Assembly (NCBI GenBank): GCA_966211425.1
Contig: CBIHNH010000011.1
Span: 1 to 21,391, forward strand
Source of the DNA: CBIHNH01 sp966211425
Lineage (GTDB): Bacteria > Patescibacteriota > Saccharimonadia > Saccharimonadales > Saccharimonadaceae
Length of the DNA: 21,391 nucleotides
Direction of reading: 5' to 3'
Below the pieces are notes generated by a model. The model did no database searches. It was not told the DNA's origin and saw only the letters and a list, made by a program, of their open reading frames with translations. Below are positions 6,944 through 14,330 of this stretch, one piece after another (the first letter of the stretch is position 1; every line of letters starts with the position of its first letter). The translations under genes were made by a program, and so were the position numbers.

Positions 6944-7834
6944 ATGCGAAAAAAGGTCTTGGGGGTTTTGGGGATTGTGGTTCCTGCGGTCGTGCTGATC
7001 GGAGTGGTTGCTCTGATGGTTATCGCCTCACAAGGAGCTTCTATGCCTATGATCGATACCCGTGGCGTCATCGCGGATGCTCAGCGCGACACCCTCTATC
7101 TTGTCGTCGGTATTATGCTGATCGTCGTAATCCCCGTGTTTATAATCCTGTTTTTTGTCGCCCTGCGCTATCGCGAGTCGAACACAAAGGCTAAATACAC
7201 ACCAAACTGGGCGAGTAGCCATCGGCTGGAAACTATCTGGTGGGGTATCCCGATCGCAATCGTTGCCGTTTTATCGTTTGTCGCATGGCAAACCTCTCAT
7301 AGTCTCGATCCATACCGTCCTATTGAGTCCGACAAGCCAACGCTTCAGGTAAGTGTTATTGCTCTGCAGTGGCGTTGGCTATTTATCTACCCTGAACAAG
7401 GTGTCGCAAGCCTCGGTGAACTCGCTATGCCAGTTGACCGTCCGGTCGCTTTTACGATCACCAGTGATGCACCGATGAACTCATTTTGGATCCCACAACT
7501 GGGCGGACAGATCTACGCAATGTCTGGCATGAGCACAAAACTGCATCTCGAAGCTAACGAACCAGGCGATTATCGAGGCGTTTCTGCCAATCTTAGCGGC
7601 GAGGGCCATAAGTCGATGACGTTTACTGCCCGGGCAATGGATGAAACCGAACTGAAGGCATGGTTCGACAAGGCAGCTAGGAGCGAGAGTCTTCTCGATA
7701 AGAACGTGTACGAAGAACTCCGAAAACCCACTACAGACAACCCTGTGACGTATTTTCAGCTGCGTGACCATGCTCTGTACGACAGTGTCCTTTCCCGCTA
7801 TAGTCATGCTCATATGACCGGGGGAGATGAGTAA
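6944..7834 (+). CDS. cyoA: Cytochrome bo3 quinol oxidase subunit II
   Basis: The 296-residue product, read from ATG 6944, has two N-terminal membrane helices (about 6-27 and 48-70, the latter reading VVGIMLIVVIPVFIILFFVALRYR) and a periplasmic cupredoxin domain. Strong CyoA signatures are KYTPNW, QWRWLFIYPEQG, FWIPQLGGQIYAMSGM, HLEANEPGDYRG and SANLSGEGH. The CuA ligands of cytochrome c oxidases (C-x3-C-x3-H) are absent, which marks a quinol oxidase. In E. coli CyoA the first helix ends in a lipobox cysteine. Here the matching region reads VIASQGASMPM without cysteine, so lipidation is not expected. A reading frame starting at 6854 adds 30 residues but spans the promoter and is rejected. The gene is first in cyoABCDE. 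Confidence 0.95.
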   Translation: MRKKVLGVLGIVVPAVVLIGVVALMVIASQGASMPMIDTRGVIADAQRDTLYLVVGIMLIVVIPVFIILFFVALRYRESNTKAKYTPNWASSHRLETIWWGIPIAIVAVLSFVAWQTSHSLDPYRPIESDKPTLQVSVIALQWRWLFIYPEQGVASLGELAMPVDRPVAFTITSDAPMNSFWIPQLGGQIYAMSGMSTKLHLEANEPGDYRGVSANLSGEGHKSMTFTARAMDETELKAWFDKAARSESLLDKNVYEELRKPTTDNPVTYFQLRDHALYDSVLSRYSHAHMTGGDE

Positions 7835-7835
7835 T

Positions 7836-9788
7836 ATGCTCGGAAGACTGGGCTTTGATGATTTGCCGCATGATCCAATCATGATGGGCGGAGCATTGTC
7901 TATCGTCGGCGGCGCACTAGCCGTTATCATCCTACTCACGGTCCTGAGGCGATGGAAGTGGCTCTATAACGGCTGGTTGTCGTCGCTCGATGCTAAAAAG
8001 ATCGGTGTTATGTACATCGTGGTTGCGGTTATCATGTTGGTACGCGGTCTCGGTGACGCCATCATGATGCGTATTCAACAAGCCACCGCTGTCGGTGATG
8101 CGACAGGTATCCTCAGCTCCGATCACTTCCAGCAAGTCTTTACGGCGCATGGAACTATCATGATCTTTTTCGTTGCCATGGGTCTGATGTTTGGCCTGAT
8201 AAACCTTGTCTTACCTCTGATGCTCGGCGCCAGGGATGTCGCATTTCCGTTTCTGAACTCTGTTAGTTTCTGGTTCTTCTTTATGGGTATGGCCCTGACA
8301 AATCTATCGTTGGTTGTTGGTGAATTTGCCGCTACTGGTTGGTTAGCCTATCCACCGCTCTCTGGTCTCGAATACAGCCCGGGGGTTGGCGTTGACTACT
8401 GGCTCTGGTCACTCCAGCTGGCCGGTATCGGTAGTTTACTGTCTGGCGTTAACTTTATCGTAACAATACTCAAGATGCGCGCACCAGGTATGACACTCAT
8501 GAAAATGCCAATCTTTGCCTGGAGCGTTCTCGCTGCAATGCTGCTGGTGATCTTTTCGTTCCCAATCCTTACCGCAACGCTCGGCATGCTCTCGCTCGAT
8601 CGTTTGCTGGGCATGCACTTCTTCACCTCTGACATGGGCGGCAACCCGATGATGTACATTAACCTGATCTGGGCTTGGGGACACCCTGAAGTGTATATCC
8701 TGATCCTGCCGGCGTTCGGTATATTCTCGGAGGTGGTATCGACGTTCTCACGCAAACGACTTTTTGGCTACACTTCAATGGTTGTCGCGCTGATGGCGAT
8801 TGCGTTCTTTAGCTACGTCGTCTGGCTCCATCACTTCTTTACGATGGGTGCGGGCGCAGACGTAAACACCTTCTTTGGCATCACCACGATGATTATCGCG
8901 ATCCCGACGGGCGTCAAGATCTTTAACTGGCTCTTTACCATGTACCGGGGCCGTGTACGGTTTACCAGTCCGATGTACTGGTTCATGGGTTTTGTCGTGA
9001 CGTTTACTATCGGTGGTAGTACCGGCGTCATCCACGCTATCCCAGCGATAGATTTTCAGATGCATAACAGCTTGTTCCTAGTAGCACATTTTCACAATAT
9101 GATTGTCGGCGGGGTCGTCTTCGGCTTCTTTGCTGGGCTGGTTTACTGGTTCCCTAAGATATTTGGTTTTACCCTCAACGAGTTCTTTGGTAAGGCGGCA
9201 GTATGGGGATGGATAATCGGTTTTATCGGCGCGTTCGGACCACTTTATATTCTTGGTATCATGGGGGCAACTCGCCGCTTGGACGGCTACGATGCATCAC
9301 TCGGGTGGCAAGGCTTATTCATAGTTGCGGGTATCGGACTGGCAATTATCATGCTTGGCTCAGCATTTCTGGTGTTACAGCTACTCGTCGGCATTATTCA
9401 GCGCAAAAAGAACCTCGATACGACAGGGGACCCATGGAATGGGAGAACCCTCGAGTGGTCGACGCCTTCGCCTGCGCCGTACTATAACTTTGCCATCACA
9501 CCAACGGTTACTGAACGCGATGCTTTCTGGGAAGCAAAACAAGCAAGCCGCTCGGTTGATGACGGCGTGTTTCGTGAGTTCCATCTACCGAAAAACACAC
9601 CTTACGGCATTATCATCGCTGCTCTCGCAGCTGTAGCAAGCTTTGGGCTTATCTGGCATATCTGGTGGCTTGCTGGTCTCGGCTTTATCGCTATGATGAC
9701 AGCGATCCTGATACGGTTTGCCGATGAAGATACTGAATACCTCGTAACCAAAGAAATGATTCGCGAGCACGAGAGGAGTGTCGCATGA
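7836..9788 (+). CDS. cyoB: Cytochrome bo3 quinol oxidase subunit I
   Basis: The 650-residue heme-copper oxidase core has all redox ligands visible: H105 (FTAHG) and H420 for low-spin heme, H283 with Y287 (WGHPEVY), H332/H333 (WLHHFF) for CuB, and H418 for the high-spin heme (VAHFHN). The quinone-site residues known from E. coli (R71, D75, H98, Q101) are present with an offset of one: R70, D74, H97, Q100. The D-channel aspartate is D134 in GARDVAFPFLN. It therefore oxidises quinol, reduces O2 and pumps protons. ATG 7836 is preferred over ATG 7827 because GGGGGAG (7820-7826) is 9 nt before it, and MLGRLGFDDLP aligns with the E. coli N-terminus. It follows cyoA by 1 nt. Confidence 0.97.
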   Translation: MLGRLGFDDLPHDPIMMGGALSIVGGALAVIILLTVLRRWKWLYNGWLSSLDAKKIGVMYIVVAVIMLVRGLGDAIMMRIQQATAVGDATGILSSDHFQQVFTAHGTIMIFFVAMGLMFGLINLVLPLMLGARDVAFPFLNSVSFWFFFMGMALTNLSLVVGEFAATGWLAYPPLSGLEYSPGVGVDYWLWSLQLAGIGSLLSGVNFIVTILKMRAPGMTLMKMPIFAWSVLAAMLLVIFSFPILTATLGMLSLDRLLGMHFFTSDMGGNPMMYINLIWAWGHPEVYILILPAFGIFSEVVSTFSRKRLFGYTSMVVALMAIAFFSYVVWLHHFFTMGAGADVNTFFGITTMIIAIPTGVKIFNWLFTMYRGRVRFTSPMYWFMGFVVTFTIGGSTGVIHAIPAIDFQMHNSLFLVAHFHNMIVGGVVFGFFAGLVYWFPKIFGFTLNEFFGKAAVWGWIIGFIGAFGPLYILGIMGATRRLDGYDASLGWQGLFIVAGIGLAIIMLGSAFLVLQLLVGIIQRKKNLDTTGDPWNGRTLEWSTPSPAPYYNFAITPTVTERDAFWEAKQASRSVDDGVFREFHLPKNTPYGIIIAALAAVASFGLIWHIWWLAGLGFIAMMTAILIRFADEDTEYLVTKEMIREHERSVA

Positions 9789-10378
9789 GTGATGTATCCG
9801 TAGCCACGACACACAAAGAGGAGCTCGACAAGACAGCTCTCGGCTTCTGGATCTATCTGATGACCGACTGCGTGTTGTTTGGAAGTTTGTTCGCAACATT
9901 CGCGGTACTACGCACCGGTACGGCTGGCGGTCCAACGCCGGTTGAGCTGTTTGATCTCGACTTTGTTTTTATTGAGACGATGCTGCTGCTAGTTAGCTCA
10001 TTAACTTCTGGTCTTGCGCTCCTCGGCACCCGCCTCGGCAACAAACGAATGGTTGCGACCATGCTCGCGTTTACGTTCGCTCTCGGAGCTGGCTTCCTCG
10101 CGATGGAACTGTTTGAGTTTGCCAAGCTAGTCGGCGAAGGAGCTGGTTGGGATCGCAGTGGTTTCTTGTCAGCTTACTTTACGTTAGTGGGAACACACGG
10201 CCTTCACATCGCCGTCGGTCTGCTGTGGATTATCGTACTCGGTGCTATGTTGGTACGTAAGGGCATCACTCCGACGCTTCTAAAACGTATGACGCTGTTT
10301 GGCCTGTTCTGGCATTTCCTTGATATCATCTGGATATTTATCTTTACCCTGGTTTATCTGTTCGGAGTAGTCGTATGA
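9785..10378 (+). CDS. cyoC: Cytochrome bo3 quinol oxidase subunit III
   Basis: The 197-residue, five-helix subunit III has the family signatures LGFWIYLMTDCVLFGSLFATF (about 19-39), MLLLVSSLTSG, GTHGLHIAVGLLWI and the C-terminal LFWHFLDIIWIFIFTLVYLFG. It supports subunit I in the oxidase complex and keeps proton uptake stable. Its ATG overlaps the cyoB stop by 4 nt (ATGA). A GAGAGGAG-like Shine-Dalgarno lies inside the end of cyoB (about 9770-9777). Nothing is missing relative to proteobacterial CyoC, which is about 204 residues. Confidence 0.95.
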   Translation: MSDVSVATTHKEELDKTALGFWIYLMTDCVLFGSLFATFAVLRTGTAGGPTPVELFDLDFVFIETMLLLVSSLTSGLALLGTRLGNKRMVATMLAFTFALGAGFLAMELFEFAKLVGEGAGWDRSGFLSAYFTLVGTHGLHIAVGLLWIIVLGAMLVRKGITPTLLKRMTLFGLFWHFLDIIWIFIFTLVYLFGVVV

Positions 10379-10779
10379 GTCAATCCCCCTCAAAGCAGCG
10401 ATCGTACGCCATGTATTTCATCGGTTTCATTCTCTCACTCATCCTAACTATAGGGGCCTTCGCGGTCACGATACTCCAGCATGAGTCTGGCGGCATCGCC
10501 TACGGCGAAAAAACGATGGTACTTATCCTCGCGGCGCTCGCCATCACTCAGATGATCGTCCAGTTGCTGTTCTTTTTTCACCTCGGTGAAGAGAAGAAGC
10601 CACGGCTCAACACGATGTCATTCCTCTTTATGCTGATGGTGGTTGGTATTATCGCGTTTGGTTCTATCTGGATCATGTATAACCTCAACTACAACATGAT
10701 GCCACATGAGGTCGAGAACTATATACAACAAGAAGAAGGCATATACCGGGTCAATGAGCACGAGCAGCACCAGCATTAA
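10375..10779 (+). CDS. cyoD: Cytochrome bo3 quinol oxidase subunit IV, extended C-terminus
   Basis: The 134-residue product has three membrane helices. CyoD features are YFIGFILSLILTIGAF, MIVQLLFFFHLGEE and GSIWIMYNLNYNMMPH. E. coli CyoD (about 109 residues) ends at the NYNMM-M-H point. This one continues for about 24 hydrophilic residues ending in a His-rich EHEQHQH. The extension overlaps the start of cyoE by 26 nt. CyoD assists assembly of subunit I and heme insertion. The ATG overlaps the cyoC stop by 4 nt. It could alternatively be labelled a generic COX4-type subunit IV, but the operon order makes cyoD clear. Confidence 0.92.
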   Translation: MSQSPSKQRSYAMYFIGFILSLILTIGAFAVTILQHESGGIAYGEKTMVLILAALAITQMIVQLLFFFHLGEEKKPRLNTMSFLFMLMVVGIIAFGSIWIMYNLNYNMMPHEVENYIQQEEGIYRVNEHEQHQH

Positions 10780-11635
10780 TCGTTTGCGGGCGTATTACTA
10801 CCTCACGAAGCCAGGCATCGTTCACGGTAACACGATCGCAGCAGCTGCCGGTTATCTCTTTGGCGCAGGGAGTTCATTTTCGTTCATAACATTTTTCGCG
10901 TTAGTTATCGGTATCGGAGCGGTGATCTCATCGGCCTGTGTCTACAACAACATTCTCGACCGAGACATCGACGCGGTGATGAAACGGACACAAAAACGAG
11001 CGCTTGTTAGCGGCGTGATATCGCCCCTCCGGGCATTCATCTTCGCGACACTCCTACTCGGTCTCGGTCTCACGGTGTTACTGCTCGGAACCAACCTCAC
11101 TGCGATGCTGTTCGCACTTGGCGGTCACATAGCGTATGCACTGCTCTATACCTACGCAAAGCGTGTTACAGTTCACGGCACGCTGATCGGTACAATCTCT
11201 GGTTCAACACCGCCCGTGATCGGTTATGTGGCAGCTACTGGACAAGCTGATATGACCGCTCTCGTGCTCTATCTCATCATGGTCACCTGGCAGATGCCGC
11301 ATTTCTACGCCATAGCTTTATTCCGACGCGATGACTATGCGAGCGCCAAAGTACCGGTATTGTCGGTCGTCAAAGGCGAGCAGGCAACACGGCGCGAGAT
11401 CGTATTTTATGTTTCGTTATTCATCGTATTCTCTGCGCTACTTGGGTTTACTGGTGCGAGCCTCTTTACGACACTTGTCCTTATACTCTCGGGCGCGTAT
11501 TGGCTCTATATTTGCCTGCTTCCGCCCGAGTCCAGAGGCGGTATTATTGCGTGGTCACGACATCAGTTTGGCTGGTCACTCACGGTGCTCCTCGTATTTT
11601 GTAGTGTTATTTCACTCGATCAGTTTTTTCACTAG
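10754..11635 (+). CDS. cyoE: Protoheme IX farnesyltransferase (heme O synthase)
   Basis: The 293-residue UbiA-type prenyltransferase has the first Asp-rich motif NNILDRDIDAVMKRTQKRAL (about 61-80) and the second motif region FRRDDYASAKVPVL. It also has the N-terminal YYLTKPGIVHGN block and about 8-9 membrane helices. It adds a farnesyl tail to heme B to make heme O for CyoB. The ATG at 10754 is preferred because it starts MSTSSTSINRLRAYYYLTKPG at the usual distance from the first helix. A longer frame from 10706 would run 74 nt into cyoD. Even so, 26 nt overlap cyoD, so translation is probably coupled. It is the last gene of the oxidase operon. No clear terminator follows. Confidence 0.95.
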   Translation: MSTSSTSINRLRAYYYLTKPGIVHGNTIAAAAGYLFGAGSSFSFITFFALVIGIGAVISSACVYNNILDRDIDAVMKRTQKRALVSGVISPLRAFIFATLLLGLGLTVLLLGTNLTAMLFALGGHIAYALLYTYAKRVTVHGTLIGTISGSTPPVIGYVAATGQADMTALVLYLIMVTWQMPHFYAIALFRRDDYASAKVPVLSVVKGEQATRREIVFYVSLFIVFSALLGFTGASLFTTLVLILSGAYWLYICLLPPESRGGIIAWSRHQFGWSLTVLLVFCSVISLDQFFH

Positions 11636-11658
11636 ATAAAGCTGACTTATTCCTGTAG

Positions 11659-11664
11659 TATAAG
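11659..11664 (+). promoter_or_regulatory. -10 box (TATAAG) for the MscS-type gene
   Basis: TAGTATAAG sits 8 nt before the ATG at 11673, with no Shine-Dalgarno between, which fits a leaderless or nearly leaderless transcript. The same string TAGTATAAG, at the same distance, precedes the histidine kinase gene at 15051. No clear -35 box is seen. Confidence 0.4.
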
Positions 11665-11672
11665 ACGCGGCC

Positions 11673-12608
11673 ATGGAGCAGACATCACAAACAATACTCG
11701 AGGAAGTTCAGCATTTCATCACCCAACCGAACGCGCTTCGCTCGGTTGTTCTGCTCGTTTTCGCACTGCTTGCAGCCTATTGGTTTAGTAAGATAATCGC
11801 ACTCGTTATTGTTCGCATCGCACAGTTCGTGGCGGTCAGCGCAGACTCGACCGACAACGCCGAACGACAGATCCGCTTGCGCCGTGTCGAAACGTATCTC
11901 AGTGTCGCCATCGCGCTTATCCGCGCACTAATCGTCGGCGTTGTAGCGTTTTATGTCTGGAAGTTAGTCAGCCCAACTGCATCAGCGAGCACGGCGGCAA
12001 TCGGAGCGAGTGCGTTCTTTATCGTACTTGCCGGTGGAACCGTTGGTATGATCCTGCGCGATCTCACCTCAGGGTCTGCGATGATCATCGAGCAGTGGTT
12101 TCATGTCGGTGACTATATTCGGGTCGAACCCTTTCTCGATGTAACCGGCGTCGTGGAGCGCATGACGCTTCGGTCAACGAAACTCCGCAGTCTTAACGGC
12201 GAGGTCATCTGGATGCACAACCAACATATACACGGCGTCAAAGTCACGCCACGAGGCTTGAGGACGATCGCAGTCGATATTTTTGTTAACAACGAGCGTG
12301 TCGGACGAAACTTGATCGAAAAAGCCATTGACACCGTGCCGACCGGTACGATGAAGGTTGTAAAGAAACCGAAGATCGACAAGGCGGAACAGTGGGGCGA
12401 AAAGCTGTACTGGTTTACTGTCGTTGGTGAAATGCCACCGGGTCGCGAGTGGCTGATGGAGAACTATTTTATTGACTCACTACTCGAACTCGACGCACGT
12501 CGTCGTGGACCAAAGACTTTCGTCCGTCCGCCGATCGCTCGTTACGCCGACGATGCCGCAGAGCGTAGCTTTAAGCGCGCCGTAAAGATGGGCAGACAAG
12601 AGAAGTAG
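11673..12608 (+). CDS. MscS-family mechanosensitive channel
   Basis: This 311-residue protein has three predicted membrane helices: about 22-48, 73-97, and a pore-like helix at 102-130 rich in Ala/Gly (ASTAAIGASAFFIVLAGGTVGMILRDLTSG). The MscS beta domain follows (GDYIRVEPFLDVTGVVERMTLRSTKLRSLNGEVIWMHN), then an alpha/beta C-terminal domain to about 270 and a basic tail. The family opens under membrane tension and releases osmolytes. It stands alone under its own near-leaderless promoter, 37 nt after cyoE. Its stop directly abuts the stop of the convergent minus-strand gene at 12609, leaving no room for a terminator between them. Confidence 0.88.
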   Translation: MEQTSQTILEEVQHFITQPNALRSVVLLVFALLAAYWFSKIIALVIVRIAQFVAVSADSTDNAERQIRLRRVETYLSVAIALIRALIVGVVAFYVWKLVSPTASASTAAIGASAFFIVLAGGTVGMILRDLTSGSAMIIEQWFHVGDYIRVEPFLDVTGVVERMTLRSTKLRSLNGEVIWMHNQHIHGVKVTPRGLRTIAVDIFVNNERVGRNLIEKAIDTVPTGTMKVVKKPKIDKAEQWGEKLYWFTVVGEMPPGREWLMENYFIDSLLELDARRRGPKTFVRPPIARYADDAAERSFKRAVKMGRQEK

Positions 12609-13442
12609 TTACTGCTGGGCAAGTATTTCCGATGACGCCTCAAGATACCCTTTTGCTGCCTGTAGGTCAAGCGGTCGTCTGCCGTCCGAATCAACTGGGT
12701 GCAGCTGTCCTTCGGCATCCCAAGACAGGCTAGGATAATCAGCCACGAGCTCCGGAAGAGTTTCGCGAACAACTGAGCCGTTTAATCCACCGGCGAGGGC
12801 TATGCCTATTTGAGATAAGTCAAACTGCTCATAGGCTTCGGCCACGAATGGTCTTAGCGCCGATACGTCTAATCGTTTTCCCGTTCCATGAGATGAGTCG
12901 AACAGCAGATAATCTACGAGGTGTGCGGCCTTGCCGAGCTTTCGTACTACACCCTTTGGACCAAGCTCTTCCATAGCGCTTTTATGTGCTTGCAAAAACA
13001 CTGCGACATTTTTATCTTTTACTTCTTCGAGGAAGCGTAGGGTGTCGCTGTTGTTGTGCCAAGGAAGCATATCGAACTGAATCGCCTGAAGCCACGGCGC
13101 GCCTCGGTCAACGATTTTCTGGAGAAACTGTTGCCGGTACTGCACTGAGTCGACATGCTTTACATCGAGATACGCTTGAGCCACGGCAATCGTATCAGCA
13201 TTCGGACGGTCGTGGCGGAGCGCATTCCGAAATGCCTCTTCGCCGACTGGGTACCATTCCGGGCCGTATTTATTTTCAGTATCTAGAAACTGTGTCTTGT
13301 GAACCGCTTTAACACCGAGCGCCAATAGACGGGAGCTGTCATGAAGGCCTACATTCGTTGCGATCGCCTCTAAAGACGACTCCATCTCAGGAGAAACAAT
13401 CCCACTCACTCCAACATATGGTCGCTTTACTGCTTCGGTCAT
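12609..13442 (-). CDS. TrpF-like TIM-barrel protein, substrate unknown
   Basis: The 277-residue product has no signal peptide or membrane helix. The C-terminal half resembles phosphoribosylanthranilate isomerase (TrpF): a strand with VDYLLFDSSHGTGKRLDVSALRPF (176-199) and then IALAGGLNGSVV (about 213-224), matching TrpF's LLD-xxGTGKxFDW and LAGGL phosphate-binding pattern. The N-terminal part (PYVGVSGIVSPEMESSLEAIA, then LLALGVKAVHKTQFLDTENKYGPEWYPVG) does not match the classical TrpF start KICGIT closely. No other tryptophan gene is nearby, so a different phosphorylated-sugar or nucleotide reaction is as likely. The upstream neighbour on the same strand is tRNA-Trp, separated by a terminator. 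The call rests on fold-level motifs only. Confidence 0.75.
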   Translation of the reverse strand: MTEAVKRPYVGVSGIVSPEMESSLEAIATNVGLHDSSRLLALGVKAVHKTQFLDTENKYGPEWYPVGEEAFRNALRHDRPNADTIAVAQAYLDVKHVDSVQYRQQFLQKIVDRGAPWLQAIQFDMLPWHNNSDTLRFLEEVKDKNVAVFLQAHKSAMEELGPKGVVRKLGKAAHLVDYLLFDSSHGTGKRLDVSALRPFVAEAYEQFDLSQIGIALAGGLNGSVVRETLPELVADYPSLSWDAEGQLHPVDSDGRRPLDLQAAKGYLEASSEILAQQ

Positions 13443-13484
13443 GTATCCGATTATTCATCAAGAGGTAAGATATGCAAAGCATAA

Positions 13485-13527
13485 GCCAAACAAAATGCCC
13501 GATGTGTTATCGGGCGTTTTGTTTGGC
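13485..13527 (-). terminator. Rho-independent terminator of tRNA-Trp, probably bidirectional
   Basis: The inverted repeat 13485-13503 / 13509-13527 gives a 19-bp stem with a 5-nt loop. The core GCCCGAT/ATCGGGC is flanked by AAACAAAA-type and TTTTGTTT-type tracts, so it reads as a terminator on either strand. On the minus strand it directly follows tRNA-Trp; its outer arm even includes the CCA end (13524-13526). It separates tRNA-Trp from the TrpF-like gene. Confidence 0.82.
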
Positions 13528-13599
13528 AGGGGAGACAGGACTTGAACCTGCAACCAACGGTTTTGGAGACCGCTACTCTACCAATTGAGCTACTCCCCT
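13524..13599 (-). tRNA. tRNA-Trp (anticodon CCA)
   Basis: On the minus strand the acceptor AGGGGAG pairs with CTCCCCT. The D stem is GCTC/GAGT (one G-U), and the anticodon stem GCGGT/ACCGT with loop CTCCAAA gives anticodon CCA (plus-strand TGG at 13564-13566). The T stem is GCAGG/CCTGT with loop TTCAAGT. The discriminator is G, as expected for bacterial tRNA-Trp, and CCA is encoded. A terminator follows immediately. Confidence 0.96.
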
Positions 13600-13618
13600 A
13601 TAGAGTACTGCGCAGCCC

Positions 13619-13648
13619 AGTATACCTCGAGAAATATATAAAAGGCAA
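13619..13648 (-). promoter_or_regulatory. Promoter of tRNA-Trp
   Basis: On the minus strand, TTGCCT (13648-13643), an 18-nt spacer and TATACT (13624-13619) place the start site about 13 nt before the mature tRNA 5' end. It lies back to back with the plus-strand kinase promoter at 13664-13672. Confidence 0.5.
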
Positions 13649-13663
13649 TCAAACAGATCAGTT

Positions 13664-13672
13664 TGCTATACT
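13664..13672 (+). promoter_or_regulatory. Extended -10 box of a leaderless gene
   Basis: TG-C-TATACT (13664-13672) ends 7 nt before the ATG at 13680, so the predicted first transcribed base is the A of ATG or next to it. There is no Shine-Dalgarno. The position also shows that the reading frame upstream of 13680, which overlaps tRNA-Trp, is not part of the gene. Confidence 0.6.
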
Positions 13673-13679
13673 ATTCTCT

Positions 13680-14330
13680 ATGAAGTCACTCAGTCTCGCC
13701 CGTCCGCTCGTTATCATGGTCATCGGTATCCCGGGTTCAGGAAAAAGTTTTTTTGCTAGGCAGTTCTCGACGATGTTCGCCGCACCACTGGTTAGCACCG
13801 ACTATATTCGTCATGCTATGTTTCCTGACTCTACCTATGGGCCGGACGAAGATGCGCGCGTCAGCGTTCTCGTAAACAACGAGATAAGCGAACTGCTCAA
13901 GACACAAAAGACGATTATCGTTGATGGAAGCCTCAACAACCGTATTTCCCGTAGTGGCGTCGAGAGGCTTGCGAAGAACCACGGCTATGGAACGATGACT
14001 ATCTGGGTGCAAACAGACGAACCAACCAGCCGAAATAGGTCAGTCAAACGTAACTCAAAACGAGAAGGTGACGCACTCAACAGCCCGATGTCAGCTGAAG
14101 TATTCTCACACCTCAGTAAACAACTGACACCGCCGCAACCCTCTGAAAACACGGTCGTAATCAGCGGTAAGCATACCTTCGGCACCCAAGCACGTGTCGT
14201 GCTAAAAAAACTCGTAGCTCCTCGTGATGAAGTCACTCCCGGACTAACACGCACAGACGATAATGATCCTCATCAACCAAGCGATACAAATGATATTCAA
14301 CCGCGACGACGTAGCGTCACCATCAACTAA
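13680..14330 (+). CDS. P-loop kinase (AAA_33 / zeta-type predicted kinase)
   Basis: This 216-residue protein has a Walker A motif GIPGSGKS (16-23). It is followed by a STDYIRHAMF segment (39-48) whose Asp41 fits the substrate-binding Asp of small-molecule and polynucleotide kinase families. A strand TIIVDGSLNN (78-87) is in Walker-B position, and Arg residues at 118-128 may serve the lid. The last 35 residues are hydrophilic and probably disordered. The substrate cannot be named; related predicted kinases act on nucleosides, RNA ends, sugars or antibiotics. No antitoxin-like partner precedes it, so a toxin-antitoxin role is not supported. The start is ATG 13680 with no leader. The 3' end overlaps the next gene by up to 68 nt. 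Confidence 0.82.
   Translation: MKSLSLARPLVIMVIGIPGSGKSFFARQFSTMFAAPLVSTDYIRHAMFPDSTYGPDEDARVSVLVNNEISELLKTQKTIIVDGSLNNRISRSGVERLAKNHGYGTMTIWVQTDEPTSRNRSVKRNSKREGDALNSPMSAEVFSHLSKQLTPPQPSENTVVISGKHTFGTQARVVLKKLVAPRDEVTPGLTRTDDNDPHQPSDTNDIQPRRRSVTIN

Noticed and set aside
9203..9636. Plus-strand reading frames inside cyoB
   Set aside because: They are out of frame with the well-conserved CyoB and have no start signals or family-like sequence.
13443..13527. T-box or attenuator linking tRNA-Trp to the TrpF-like gene
   Set aside because: There is a plain terminator after the tRNA and no T-box sequence or specifier loop in the short leader.
13542..13679. Longer kinase reading frame starting at 13542
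   Set aside because: It runs through the tRNA-Trp gene and the divergent promoters; the protein similarity begins at the leaderless ATG 13680.
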